NCBI RefSeq assembly: GCF_943846705.1
Contig: NZ_OX044366.1
Location: 3,844,001 to 3,908,000 of the forward strand
DNA length: 64,000 bases
From: an uncultured Pseudomonas sp.
GTDB lineage: Bacteria; Pseudomonadota; Gammaproteobacteria; Pseudomonadales; Pseudomonadaceae
Direction of reading: 5' to 3'
Below are positions 50,667-59,419 of this stretch, piece by piece. Made by a program: the position numbers and the translations under genes. The notes below the pieces were generated by a model. That model saw only the letters and a list, made by a program, of their open reading frames with translations. It was not told the DNA's origin and made no database searches. Numbering within the stretch: position 1 is the stretch's first letter; each line of letters opens with the position of its first letter.

Positions 50667-51356
50667 ATGAGCGACCTGATCAGCTACCAACTCGACGATG
50701 GCATTGCCACCCTGACCCTGTGTAATGGCAAGGTCAATGCCATTTCCCCGGATGTGATCACTGCCTTTAATGCCGCTCTGGATCGCGCCGTGCAAGACAA
50801 GGCCATCGTCATCATTACCGGCCAGCCGGGCATTCTCTCCGGTGGCTACGACCTCAAGGTGATGACCTCCGGCCCGCAGAACGCGATCAACTTGGTGGCC
50901 GCCGGTTCGACCCTGGCGCGGCGCATGCTCGCCCACCCCTTCCCGATCATCGTTGCCTGCCCAGGCCATGCCGTGGCCAAGGGTGCCTTTATTCTGCTGT
51001 CGGCCGATTACCGCATCGGCGTCGAAGGGCCGTTCAGCATCGGTCTTAATGAAGTGCAGATCGGCATGACCATGCACCACGCGGGCATCGAACTGGCCCG
51101 TGATCGTCTGCGCAAGTCGGCGTTCCATCGCTCGGTGATCAATGGTGAGATGTTCAACCCACAAACCGCAGTGGATGCTGGCTTCCTCGATAAGGTAGTC
51201 CCGGCCGAACAGTTGCTGGAAACCGCGCAGGCGGTTGCCCAGCAAATGAAGAAAATCAACATGAACGCGCACAAGAACACCAAGCTGAAAGTACGCAAAG
51301 CGCTGCTTGAAGCCCTCGACCTGGCCGTTGAGGTGGATAAACAACACCCCCTCTGA
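50667..51356 (+). CDS. Crotonase/enoyl-CoA hydratase family protein
   Basis: A 229-residue crotonase-fold protein. The oxyanion-hole segments are GILSGGYDLKVM near residue 57-68 and GHAVAKGAFILLSADYRIG near residue 100-118. At the hydratase Glu positions the sequence reads GPFSIGLNEVQIGM, retaining one Glu; a second catalytic Glu is not obvious, so isomerase, hydrolase or hydratase activity remains open. It is short for the family (usual 255-265) because the C-terminal helix is abbreviated. Monocistronic with a terminator. No relation to the catabolic island is visible. Confidence 0.85.
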   Translation: MSDLISYQLDDGIATLTLCNGKVNAISPDVITAFNAALDRAVQDKAIVIITGQPGILSGGYDLKVMTSGPQNAINLVAAGSTLARRMLAHPFPIIVACPGHAVAKGAFILLSADYRIGVEGPFSIGLNEVQIGMTMHHAGIELARDRLRKSAFHRSVINGEMFNPQTAVDAGFLDKVVPAEQLLETAQAVAQQMKKINMNAHKNTKLKVRKALLEALDLAVEVDKQHPL

Positions 51357-51390
51357 GCCGCCCTGGCGTACAGCCCATGTAGCACACGAC

Positions 51391-51418
51391 AAAGCCCGGC
51401 CTAATCCGCCGGGCTTTT
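51391..51418 (+). terminator. Terminator of the crotonase gene
   Basis: AAAGCCCGGC and GCCGGGCTTTT with a seven-base loop, 34 bp after the stop. Confidence 0.92.
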
Positions 51419-51636
51419 CATTTATGCCCAGCTACGGCGTAGCAGCACCGCGTCGCTCGACCAGCCGCGCCGTTGCTCAGCAGCGTCGCGCCTGCCCCCA
51501 GGGGCCTAACACGCCCCCCTGTTTAAGGCCATGCCGAGCCCCCACAAACCCTGCCACGACCTCTGATCAGCATCAATTGCCGAAAGCAGTGCACGCCCGT
51601 ACACTGCGCGCCTTTTTCCTATGACGGACGTACCAA

Positions 51637-52362
51637 ATGCTTTTTCTTCTACGCATGCTGGCGATGGGCGTTCACTTCATCATGGCGGGCATCTTGGGGC
51701 TGTTGCTTGGCATCTGCCGCCCGTTCAATCCGGACAACAGCCGTTTATGCGCACGGCTCTATTCCTGGCCAGCCCTGCGCATTCTCGGCCTCCAAGTTGA
51801 AGCCGACACCGCCAGCTTGCGCGATCACGCGCGCAGCGCGGTGATAGTCGCCAACCACCAATCCAACTACGACCTGTTCGTGGTCGGTAGCGTGGTGCCG
51901 GAACGTACCGTTTGCCTGGGTAAGAAAAGTCTGAAATGGGTACCGTTTTTCGGCCAACTGTTTTGGCTATCGGGCAACGTGCTTATCGAGCGCGGCAATG
52001 CAGCGCAGGCCAAGCAGGCCATGCTCACCACCACCGACACCCTGCAGCACAAAGACACCTCCATCTGGGTGTTTGCCGAAGGGACTCGCAACTTGGGCAA
52101 GGGCCTGTTGCCGTTCAAGAAAGGCGCTTTTCAGATGGCCATTGCCGCCGGCGTACCGATCATCCAGGTGTGCACCAGCACCTACGTCAATCACATGCAG
52201 CTCAATCGTTGGAACAGCGGCACTATCAAGATTCGCTCCCTGCCACCGATTCCCACCTGCGGTTTGACGCTAGACGATCTGCCCGCCTTGATGCAGCAGT
52301 GCCAGCAACAGATTCACGACTGCATCAACAGCCTTGATGCAGAGATTGAAGGCCGCGCCTGA
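51637..52362 (+). CDS. 1-acyl-sn-glycerol-3-phosphate acyltransferase (PlsC type)
   Basis: A 241-residue membrane-bound acyltransferase making phosphatidic acid. Motif I is NHQSNYD near residue 73-79 (HX4D), motif III is VFAEGTRN, and the N-terminal 25 residues (LLRMLAMGVHFIMAGILGLLLG) form the membrane anchor. The motif II region is KWVPFFGQLFWLSGNVLIER. Pseudomonads have several PlsC paralogues, so a specific symbol is not given. The start at 51637 has no strong ribosome site. A terminator follows. Confidence 0.93.
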   Translation: MLFLLRMLAMGVHFIMAGILGLLLGICRPFNPDNSRLCARLYSWPALRILGLQVEADTASLRDHARSAVIVANHQSNYDLFVVGSVVPERTVCLGKKSLKWVPFFGQLFWLSGNVLIERGNAAQAKQAMLTTTDTLQHKDTSIWVFAEGTRNLGKGLLPFKKGAFQMAIAAGVPIIQVCTSTYVNHMQLNRWNSGTIKIRSLPPIPTCGLTLDDLPALMQQCQQQIHDCINSLDAEIEGRA

Positions 52363-52379
52363 CGACCCGACTGCAACAA

Positions 52380-52406
52380 AAAAGCCCGGTCAGTGACCGG
52401 GCTTTT
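52380..52406. terminator. Bidirectional terminator
   Basis: AAAAGCCCGGTC-AGT-GACCGGGCTTTT, a 12-bp perfect stem between convergent genes. Confidence 0.94.
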
Positions 52407-52421
52407 TCATTTAACCGCCGG

Positions 52422-53150
52422 TTACTCGGCCAGGCCTGCGCGGCCATGGGCGACAAAGCGCATCATCCACTCGGCCACCGTGTGGCCTTGGTGAGCCTGA
52501 TGCAAACTGTCGACCGCCTTGGCGTACGCCTGCTCACCGATATGCTGCTGACGCAGGTCGAGCAGCGCCCGCGAGTAGTCATGGACAAACTCGGGGTGCC
52601 CCTGGAAGCACAGCACCTGATCGCCAATGCAGTAAGAAGCAATCGGGCAGAAGTCGCTGCCGGCCAGCAAGGTGGCATTGTCTGGCAGTTGAGTAACTTG
52701 GTCCTGATGGCTGATCAGCAGGGTCAGGTCTTCCAGGTCGGGGCTCATCCAGCCCGGCTTGTTGGCCATACGGTACTGGTGAATGCCCACGCCCCAGCCC
52801 TGCACGGCGCGTTCAGCCTTGCCGCCGAGTAGCAGCGCCAGAATCTGGTGGCCGAAACACACCCCCAACAGTTTTTCGCCACGACGGTAGCGCTCCAGCA
52901 GGTAGGTTTTCAGGGTTTGGATCCAGGCATCGGCACCGAAGGAGTCCGCCTTACTGCCCGTGACCAGATAAGCATCGTAACGCTCGCTGTCTGGCGGGTA
53001 GTGCCCCTCCATCACGTTGTACACCTTGAACTCGGCCGCAATCGGCTGGCGGGCGAACAATTGTTCAAACATACGGCCATAGCTGTCGTATTGGTCGACC
53101 AATTCAGGGCGGAGGATGTCGGTTTCCAAGATGCAAATACGCAGCGGCAT
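52422..53150 (-). CDS. Class I glutamine amidotransferase-like protein
   Basis: A 242-residue free-standing GATase-I domain. Nucleophile Cys98 lies in LLGVCFGHQILAL, the His in LCFQGHPEFVHDYS and a following Glu complete the triad. Relatives are annotated as GMP-synthase-like amidotransferases; some act on gamma-glutamyl amides. AGGAAA upstream supports 53150. No synthetase partner is adjacent, so the ammonia acceptor or amide substrate is unknown. Confidence 0.9.
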   Translation of the reverse strand: MPLRICILETDILRPELVDQYDSYGRMFEQLFARQPIAAEFKVYNVMEGHYPPDSERYDAYLVTGSKADSFGADAWIQTLKTYLLERYRRGEKLLGVCFGHQILALLLGGKAERAVQGWGVGIHQYRMANKPGWMSPDLEDLTLLISHQDQVTQLPDNATLLAGSDFCPIASYCIGDQVLCFQGHPEFVHDYSRALLDLRQQHIGEQAYAKAVDSLHQAHQGHTVAEWMMRFVAHGRAGLAE

Positions 53151-53750
53151 GAGGTTTCCTGAGGTGAACATCGAGGGAGAGTATTTTTATGCGGCTTATT
53201 AACATACGACTCTGCGCAAAGGAATAGCCTCTCCCTAGTAGAGACGCATCACACTGCTATCGCCGCCATGAGCAAGCCACCCTCTCGCCAAAAAATGCTC
53301 CTCAACGAACAGCAGCCAGCCATGACTCGATACCGCTCGTCGCGGCGGCAAAATGCTGCCAAGAAGGTGCCAGCCACGACCAGAGCGGCCTTACAGGCCA
53401 AAAACAGCCCATGCAGCACAGACCGCCTGAGATGGTGAAGCTGACGAACGGCTGATCAAAAAATGAACTACCCATCATAATTGCCGCTCCTACATCCGCT
53501 CCCCACGTTTGGGTACGCACCCACCCACGAGCGACTCCCCCCGCTGAATCAGGACGATTCTTGGCCGCAAGAGATTGCGCCAGCGCATGGTTGTTGCTCG
53601 GAAAAATGGAGCCACCAGAGGTTCGTCCAGCAGAACCGTGACAGCAACACCTATTAATTTATTAATAAATTAATTTAAGCCAGTGCCAACTTATAAAGTT
53701 TATGCGCACACGCACTATTAAATTATTAATTACAGAACAAGAGGCATCCC
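53151..53750. other. Intergenic region, AT-rich on the right
   Basis: 600 bp. The left two-thirds hold only unremarkable short frames. The right part is strongly AT-rich and contains the perfect palindrome 53653-53674 and a further TATTAAATTATTAATTA stretch. No RNA gene recognised. Confidence 0.55.
53653..53674. promoter_or_regulatory. 22-bp perfect AT palindrome
   Basis: Two 11-base arms, ATTAATTTATT and its complement, with no spacer, 76 bp upstream of the membrane-protein gene at 53751. It could be an operator or a protein-binding promoter site. Confidence 0.45.
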
Positions 53751-54410
53751 ATGGATCTCTACACCATTCTAATCTCGGCATTGCAGCAAAAAGAAACAAT
53801 GGAACTGATGCGCCTAGGGATAATTTACGTCCACCTAATTGCCTGCTGTGTGGCAATAGGCTTGGTACTGACCAGTGATATCACCATGGTCAAACAATTG
53901 CTCAAAGGCCAAGGCGTGCATCAGTCTAGCGAGCACCTTGAGCACCTGAAGAACGTCGTAGGCCTCTCACTCGTCGTCCTCTGGATTAGCGGCATCGCCA
54001 TCATCGCCTTAGACGCGTCCAGCGCCGGCATGCAGTACTTCCTCAATCCCAAGTTACAAGCCAAGGTCGCTATCGTGGTGCTGCTGACTATCAATGGCGT
54101 GGTACTGCACAACATGGTGCTGCCGGCCCTGCAGAAGACCGGCTCGCTGCTCAAACTGCCGATTAGCATGCGAAATCTGGCGATCTTTTCCGGCGCACTG
54201 TCCGGGGTCTCCTGGTTCTATGCCGCGCTGCTAGGCGTCGGCCGTCCGCTGGCGTGGAAATACTCGCTGGTCGAACTTATGGCGGCTTACCCGCTGATGA
54301 TCGCTGGCGCGACGCTGGGCATGCTGGCCCTAACCAAGTGGTCGATAAGCCGTAGCGAAGAGCATCATCAGAGCTGGGTACTGAATAACTACGCCCTCAG
54401 CATGCGTTAA
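53751..54410 (+). CDS. Multi-pass inner-membrane protein of unknown function
   Basis: A 219-residue protein with about five or six membrane segments, for example LGIIYVHLIACCVAIGLVL (22-40), VVGLSLVVLWISGIAIIAL (69-87), KVAIVVLLTINGVVLHNMVL (105-124) and MIAGATLGMLALTKW near the end. A His within segment 1 and another in segment 3 (VLHNMV) could bind heme or metal, as in DUF2214-like and cytochrome-b-like proteins; this is a guess. AGAGGC precedes the ATG. It is transcribed alone from the AT-rich region. I cannot assign a function. Confidence 0.82.
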   Translation: MDLYTILISALQQKETMELMRLGIIYVHLIACCVAIGLVLTSDITMVKQLLKGQGVHQSSEHLEHLKNVVGLSLVVLWISGIAIIALDASSAGMQYFLNPKLQAKVAIVVLLTINGVVLHNMVLPALQKTGSLLKLPISMRNLAIFSGALSGVSWFYAALLGVGRPLAWKYSLVELMAAYPLMIAGATLGMLALTKWSISRSEEHHQSWVLNNYALSMR

Positions 54411-54747
54411 TTTAAAAGTCCGAACAGGGATGTTCGCCCCGCAACATTTAATATCACCCACAGCTACTTACCCCTCTAAAATTACCCCGGCCACTGCATC
54501 AGTACGCCACCCTATATTCCCACGAACTTCTGCCAAAAAAACAAGATCACCTGCAGGGTAAGGCGCTGGTTTAGCCGCCCAAAGCTTTGGCCAGCTATCG
54601 AGCTGAAACCCAGAAAGCAAAAATCCCCAGAAGACATATGCCTTCTGGGGATTTTTTGCGCCTTAGCGGTAAATGTTTAAACCTCCATGGCGCATGCAAT
54701 ACGTTCACCCATGGCTGCCCACGAGCCGTTTGCAGTGCCAGCCAGGG
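54411..54747. other. Convergent intergenic region with terminator
   Basis: 337 bp between the membrane-protein gene and the fadB-like gene. Apart from the strong bidirectional terminator at 54620-54655 nothing was recognised. Confidence 0.6.
54620..54655. terminator. Bidirectional terminator
   Basis: AAAATCCCCAGAAG and complement, 14-bp perfect stem with an eight-base loop and A/T runs. Confidence 0.95.
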
Positions 54748-56892
54748 TTAGAAGGTTGCGCCCTTCGCGGCTTTCTCCAGCAACAACGCCGGTGGCAGGA
54801 AGCGTTCGCCATACTGCTCGGCCAGGTACTGGGCGCGGGCGACGAAGTCCTTAACCCCGTACTGGTTGATAAACTGCAGTGCACCGCCGGTCCAGGCGGC
54901 AAAGCCGATGCCGAAGATCGAGCCGATATTGGCGTCGGCCACCGACTTCAGCACGCCTTCTTCCACGCAACGCACGGTCTCGATGGCCTGAATAAACAGG
55001 ATGCGGTCGCGCACATCGACCTGCGAAATTTGCGCATCGGTCTTCTCGAAACGCCTCTTCAGCTCTGGCCACAGGTGCTTCTTGCCACCCGCCGGATAAT
55101 CGTAGAAGCCCGCACCAGCGGCCTTGCCCGGACGCTTGTACTCGTTAAGCATCAGGTCGATTACCGCAAAAGCCGGGTGCGCAGGGATCTGCTTGCCTTC
55201 GGCAGCCAGGTCTTTGATGGTTTGCTGGCGAATGTGGTTCATCAGACTCATCGACACTTCGTCGCTGATCGCCAGCGGGCCGACCGGCATACCGGCCTTG
55301 CGCGCTTCGTTCTCGATCATCGCCGCCGATACGCCTTCGCCCAGCATGGCCAGACCTTCGTTGGTGAAGGTGCCGAACACCCGCGAGGTGAAGAAGCCGC
55401 GGCTGTCGTTGACCACAATCGGGGTCTTTTTGATCTGCATGACGTAGTCAAAGCCGCGCGCCAGGGTTTCATCGCTGGTCTGCTCACCTTTGATGATTTC
55501 CACCAGCGGCATCTTGTCCACCGGGCTGAAGAAATGCAGGCCGATGAACTTGTCCTGCTTCTGCACGGCGGCGGCCAGACCGGTGATCGGCAGCGTCGAC
55601 GTGTTCGAGGCGATCACCGCATAGCTCAGCGCCGCACGCTCCGCTGCGGCGGTGACGTTGGCTTTGAGGTCGCGATCCTCGAACACGGCTTCGATGATCA
55701 GGTCGCAACCTTGAAAGTCAGCATCGCTGATGGTCGGTTTGATCCGCGCCAAGATGCTATCGCGTTTCTCGGCGCTCATCTGGCCACGGCCGACTTTCTT
55801 CTCCAGCAGCTTGGCCGAGTAATCTTTGCCCTTCTCGGCGCTCTCGATGCTGATGTCCTTGAGCACCACGTCGATACCCGCCACAGCCGACACGTAAGCA
55901 ATACCGGCGCCCATCATGCCGGCACCGAGCACGCCGACCTTCTTGGTCACGTAGGGTTCGAAACCCTGCGGGCGCGAACCACCCGCATTGATTTCATTGA
56001 GCTGGAACCAGAAGGTGCCAATCATGTTCTTCGCCACTTGGCCGGTGGTCAGCTCGGTGAAGTAACGCGCCTCGATGATCTGCGCGGTGTCGAAGTCGAC
56101 CTGAGCACCTTCAACGGCAGCGCACATGATCTTCTCCGGCGCTGGGAAGCAGCCTTTGGTTTTGTCACGCAGTACGCTCGGGGCGATGGCCAGCATCTGC
56201 GCCACATTAGGACTCGATGGCGTACCGCCGGGAATCTTGTAACCCTTGACGTCCCACGGTTGCACGGCGCTCGGGTTAGCCATAATCCAGGCACGCGCCT
56301 TGGCCAGAAGGTCATCCTTATCTGATGCCAGAGCATGAATCAGGCCAGCCTTCAGCGCCGCACCCGGGCGCACTTTCTTGCCTTCGGCCAGGTACGGCAG
56401 GGCTTTTTCCAGACCGAGCAGGCGCACCATACGCACCACGCCACCGCCACCCGGCAGCAGACCCAGGGTCACTTCCGGCAGGCCCAGCTGCACGCTGGAG
56501 CTGTCCAGGGCGATGCGGTGATGGCAGGCCAGGGCGATTTCCCAGCCACCGCCAAGGGCCGCGCCATTAATGGCGGCTACTACCGGCTTGCCCAGGGTTT
56601 CCAGGCGGCGCAGTTGCCCTTTGATGTTGAGGATCATGTTGTAGAAGCTTTGCGCGTCGGCCTTGGTGACCTTAATCAGTTCACCCAGATCGCCGCCGGC
56701 GAAGAAGGTCTTCTTCGCGGAAGTGACAATCACCCCGGCAATAGCGTCTTTCTCGGCTTCCAAACGGGCAACGGTCGCGCCCATGGCCTCGCGATACACC
56801 GCGTTCATGGTGTTGGCGCTCTGGCCAGGCATGTCAATGGTCAGCACGACGATATTGTCCTGGCCTTTTTCGTAACGGATGGCGTCAGTCAT
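54748..56892 (-). CDS. Bifunctional enoyl-CoA hydratase/3-hydroxyacyl-CoA dehydrogenase (FadB/FadJ type)
   Basis: A 714-residue fatty-acid-oxidation multienzyme. The N-terminal crotonase part has FFAGGDLGELIK near residue 63 and NGAALGGGWEIALACHHRIA with both catalytic Glu in VQLGLPEVTLGLLPGGGG. The NAD domain begins at KVGVLGAGMMGAGIAYV near residue 323, with SNTSTLPIT and HFFSPVDKMPLVEII. The C-terminal dehydrogenase domain is repeated. Together with the thiolase gene upstream it forms a beta-oxidation pair separate from the catabolic island. It may handle medium/long-chain acyl-CoA; relation to the island is not shown. Confidence 0.94.
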   Translation of the reverse strand: MTDAIRYEKGQDNIVVLTIDMPGQSANTMNAVYREAMGATVARLEAEKDAIAGVIVTSAKKTFFAGGDLGELIKVTKADAQSFYNMILNIKGQLRRLETLGKPVVAAINGAALGGGWEIALACHHRIALDSSSVQLGLPEVTLGLLPGGGGVVRMVRLLGLEKALPYLAEGKKVRPGAALKAGLIHALASDKDDLLAKARAWIMANPSAVQPWDVKGYKIPGGTPSSPNVAQMLAIAPSVLRDKTKGCFPAPEKIMCAAVEGAQVDFDTAQIIEARYFTELTTGQVAKNMIGTFWFQLNEINAGGSRPQGFEPYVTKKVGVLGAGMMGAGIAYVSAVAGIDVVLKDISIESAEKGKDYSAKLLEKKVGRGQMSAEKRDSILARIKPTISDADFQGCDLIIEAVFEDRDLKANVTAAAERAALSYAVIASNTSTLPITGLAAAVQKQDKFIGLHFFSPVDKMPLVEIIKGEQTSDETLARGFDYVMQIKKTPIVVNDSRGFFTSRVFGTFTNEGLAMLGEGVSAAMIENEARKAGMPVGPLAISDEVSMSLMNHIRQQTIKDLAAEGKQIPAHPAFAVIDLMLNEYKRPGKAAGAGFYDYPAGGKKHLWPELKRRFEKTDAQISQVDVRDRILFIQAIETVRCVEEGVLKSVADANIGSIFGIGFAAWTGGALQFINQYGVKDFVARAQYLAEQYGERFLPPALLLEKAAKGATF

Positions 56893-56940
56893 ATTCTTGC
56901 TCTCATCCCAAAGTGGGGGACGTAGGAAAGGTTGAGCCCC

Positions 56941-56973
56941 GCGATACCCATCAATCGGGGCGATGGGTATCGC
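56941..56973. repeat. Intergenic hairpin repeat of Pseudomonas type
   Basis: GCGATACCCATC and GATGGGTATCGC form a 12-bp perfect stem, followed by CTTCGCTCCACCCACCCTAC. This matches from memory a common degenerate intergenic repeat of pseudomonads. It lies between the thiolase and fadB-like genes. Confidence 0.65.
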
Positions 56974-56995
56974 TTCGCTCCACCCACCCTACGGT

Positions 56996-58201
56996 TCAGA
57001 TTCGTTCGATAATCGTGGCAATACCCATACCACCGCCCACACACAAGGTGGCCAGGCCGTAGCGCAGCTGGCGTGCCTCCAACTCATCGAGCAGGGTGCC
57101 GAGGATGGCGCAACCGGTCGCGCCCAGCGGGTGGCCCATGGCGATGGAGCCGCCGTTGACGTTGACCTTGTCTTCGCTGACGCCCATGTCCTTCATGAAT
57201 TTCATCACCACCGAGGCAAACGCCTCGTTGACTTCGAACAGGTCGATGTCATCGACGTTCAGCCCGGCCTTGGCCAGCGCTTTGCGCGTCGCCGGCCCTG
57301 GGCCAGTAAGCATGATGGTCGGGTCGGTGCCAGTGACGGCGGTGGCGACAATCCGCGCACGCGGCTTGAGGCCCAGCTCGCGGCCCTTGGCTTCGGAGCC
57401 GATCAGCATCAGCGCCGAGCCGTCAACGATGCCTGAGCTGTTGCCTGGCGTGTGTACGTGGGTGATCTGCTCGACGTGGCTGTAAACCCGCAGCGCGGTG
57501 CCGTCGAAGCCCATCTGGCCCATCATCTCGAAGCTTGGCTTGAGCTTGCCCAGCCCTTCGAGGGTGGACTCGCCGCGAATAAATTCGTCGTGATCGAGCA
57601 GGACGATGCCGTTCTGGTCCGTCACCGGAATCAGTGATTTGCTGAACGAGCCGTCTTTGCTGGCGCGGGCAGCTTTCTGCTGCGAACGCAGGGCAAAGCT
57701 GTCGACGTCAGTGCGACTGAACCCTTCCAGAGTGGCGATAAGGTCGGCGCCGATACCCTGCGGGGTGAAGTGGGTGTGCATGTTGGTGGCCGGGTCCATC
57801 ACCCAGGCGCCGCCATCCGACCCCATGGGGATGCGCGACATCGACTCGACGCCGCCGACCACCACCAAGTCTTCAAAACCGGAGCGCACCTTCATCGCCC
57901 CCAGGTTCACCGCCTCCAAACCCGAAGCGCAAAAACGGTTTAGCTGCACGCCCGACACGCTGACATCCCAATCGGCAACCATGGCCGCCGTCTTGGCAAT
58001 ATCCGCACCTTGATCGCCCACTGGCGTTACGCAGCCCAGCACGATGTCATCGACCTGGCTGGTATCGAGGTTGTTGCGCGTTTGCAGCGCCTTGAGCAGG
58101 CCGGCGGCCAGGTCAACAGGCTTGACACTGTGTAGCGCCCCATCCTTCTTACCCTTGCCGCGGGGCGTGCGCACTGCATCGAAAATAAATGCTTCGGTCA
58201 T
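56996..58201 (-). CDS. Acetyl-CoA acyltransferase/acetyltransferase (thiolase)
   Basis: A 401-residue true thiolase, the cleaving partner of the fadB-like gene 103 bp downstream. Catalytic Cys91 is in LNRFCASGLEAVN, the base His in GHPLGATGCAILG and the second Cys in LCVGGGMG, all intact, in contrast to the Cys-less paralogue at 881-2092. NEAFASVVM precedes the His loop. Family members catalyse the last step of beta-oxidation or acetoacetyl-CoA formation; specificity is not visible. Confidence 0.95.
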   Translation of the reverse strand: MTEAFIFDAVRTPRGKGKKDGALHSVKPVDLAAGLLKALQTRNNLDTSQVDDIVLGCVTPVGDQGADIAKTAAMVADWDVSVSGVQLNRFCASGLEAVNLGAMKVRSGFEDLVVVGGVESMSRIPMGSDGGAWVMDPATNMHTHFTPQGIGADLIATLEGFSRTDVDSFALRSQQKAARASKDGSFSKSLIPVTDQNGIVLLDHDEFIRGESTLEGLGKLKPSFEMMGQMGFDGTALRVYSHVEQITHVHTPGNSSGIVDGSALMLIGSEAKGRELGLKPRARIVATAVTGTDPTIMLTGPGPATRKALAKAGLNVDDIDLFEVNEAFASVVMKFMKDMGVSEDKVNVNGGSIAMGHPLGATGCAILGTLLDELEARQLRYGLATLCVGGGMGIATIIERI

Positions 58202-58655
58202 GGCGTCCTCAGACCTCCATTGGAGGGTGGCTGGCGGCGTAGGTCGAGCCCACGCCTGTTTTTTGTTTGCGTGGATCTACCATACGCCGCGCCAAGACAG
58301 GCTCAATGACCGAAATGCTCAGGGCTATTGACCACTCAGCTCAGACCAACGGTCAATCACTGGGTAAAAGTGCTTAAGCGTGTCTAGCTCAAGGCCCGCA
58401 CGCCAACAACAAGGTAGGCGTCATAACTGCTTGAAACTAACCAGCGCGCCTTAGTAATCAAGGCGTCTATAGAAAGTCACGGCTCACCACTACAGTTGAC
58501 TAAAGCCATCTGAATGCTGTGCAGAGCGGCTGCTGTAGGTGTCGTCGCCGGGTTTTGCCGGGACGGTTTGAATGACCCACATGAGGCGAGGCGTCGCGTC
58601 CGCATCACGCACAGGGCAGTGAGCCCCGCCGCTAAAAACAACAAGGCCAATCGCC
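58202..58655. other. Intergenic region with an imperfect long hairpin
   Basis: 454 bp without a supported gene. At 58236-58255 and 58269-58288 two 20-base arms pair imperfectly (GGCGTAGG.. with ..CTACCATACGCC), resembling a degenerate intergenic repeat. The remainder contains the promoter for the thiolase operon, without a clear box. Confidence 0.5.
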
Positions 58656-58751
58656 ATGCTCAATCCAATAAAAATGCGTCAGGCAGGCATGATCGTTTTT
58701 GCCACTACCGTAATCCTGATCCTTCCCAACCTGACCCGCTTGGTCAGCTAA
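58656..58751 (+). CDS. Putative 31-residue membrane peptide
   Basis: A 31-codon frame, MLNPIKMRQAG then IVFATTVILILPNL, ending RLVS. It has one hydrophobic helix of about 17 residues after a basic head and an AAGGCC site eight bases upstream. Such short single-pass proteins are common but hard to prove. No known family is recognised. Confidence 0.4.
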   Translation: MLNPIKMRQAGMIVFATTVILILPNLTRLVS

Positions 58752-58874
58752 TCATCAGCGTTGCTGCCCTGCCCGCCACCGTGGAGTGCGCTGGCAGTGG
58801 CAGCACAAGCGCCACCCACACGAGAAGACCAGCGCCTGTGCTAGGGTTGCCGCAATCACCCCAGGGAGCCTGCC

Positions 58875-59234
58875 ATGCGCCGCCTATTTGCCACCCTTAG
58901 CTTACTCATCTGCCTGCCGCTTATGGCCGGCGAAGTTGAACTCAACGCCGCCGTCACCGCCCTGCAATCGCCCGACACGCTGCTGATCGATGTCCGCACG
59001 GCTGAGGAGTTCGCCGACGGCGCTTTGCCAAACGCCGAGCGTATTGGTTACGAACAGATCGCCAGCCAAATCAGCGCCCTGGCCCCAGACAAAAACACGC
59101 CCATCGTTCTTTACTGCCGCAGCGGTCGCCGCTCCAGCATTGCCGAGGAAAGCCTGCGCACCATGGGCTACACCAACCTGATCAACGCCGGTGGCTATGA
59201 CGAGCTGAAGGTCGCCCTGGAATCACAGGATTGA
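58875..59234 (+). CDS. Periplasmic rhodanese-like protein (PspE type)
   Basis: A 119-residue single-domain rhodanese. Residues 1-18 (RLFATLSLLICLPLMA) are a signal peptide. The active-site loop is YCRSGRRSSIAEE with Cys81, followed by GGYDEL. It transfers a sulfane sulfur to cyanide or thiols and acts in the periplasm. AGGGAG lies upstream of the ATG. It stands alone; a REP pair follows. Confidence 0.92.
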   Translation: MRRLFATLSLLICLPLMAGEVELNAAVTALQSPDTLLIDVRTAEEFADGALPNAERIGYEQIASQISALAPDKNTPIVLYCRSGRRSSIAEESLRTMGYTNLINAGGYDELKVALESQD

Positions 59235-59250
59235 ACACAGGCACGGCCCT

Positions 59251-59312
59251 GGTAGGAGCGGGCTGCCCGTGATTCGCGATCAAAAAAACATCGCGACCAA
59301 GGCCGCTCGTAC
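59251..59312. repeat. Pseudomonas REP pair (convergent)
   Basis: GGTAGGAGCGGGCTGCCCG ending CGCGA, then after a short A-rich spacer TCGCGACCAAGGCCGCTCG: two inverted, degenerate copies of the GTAGGAGCG-type REP common in Pseudomonas intergenic regions. Confidence 0.75.
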
Positions 59313-59419
59313 GCTCTCCGCAGACCCGTAGGTAAATTGCGCAGCGCGACACCCATCAAATTGCCGCGTGAATGGTTAAAGCGTCAGCCACCTACTGCTT
59401 CATCAAGCCTCTGCGCGAC

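Noticed and set aside
53302..53520. 72-codon minus-strand frame in the region before the membrane protein
   Set aside because: Trp/Cys-rich, without ribosome site or homology visible; more likely chance.
54673..56325. 550-codon open frame on the plus strand
   Set aside because: Antisense to the fadB-like gene with all catalytic motifs on the other strand.
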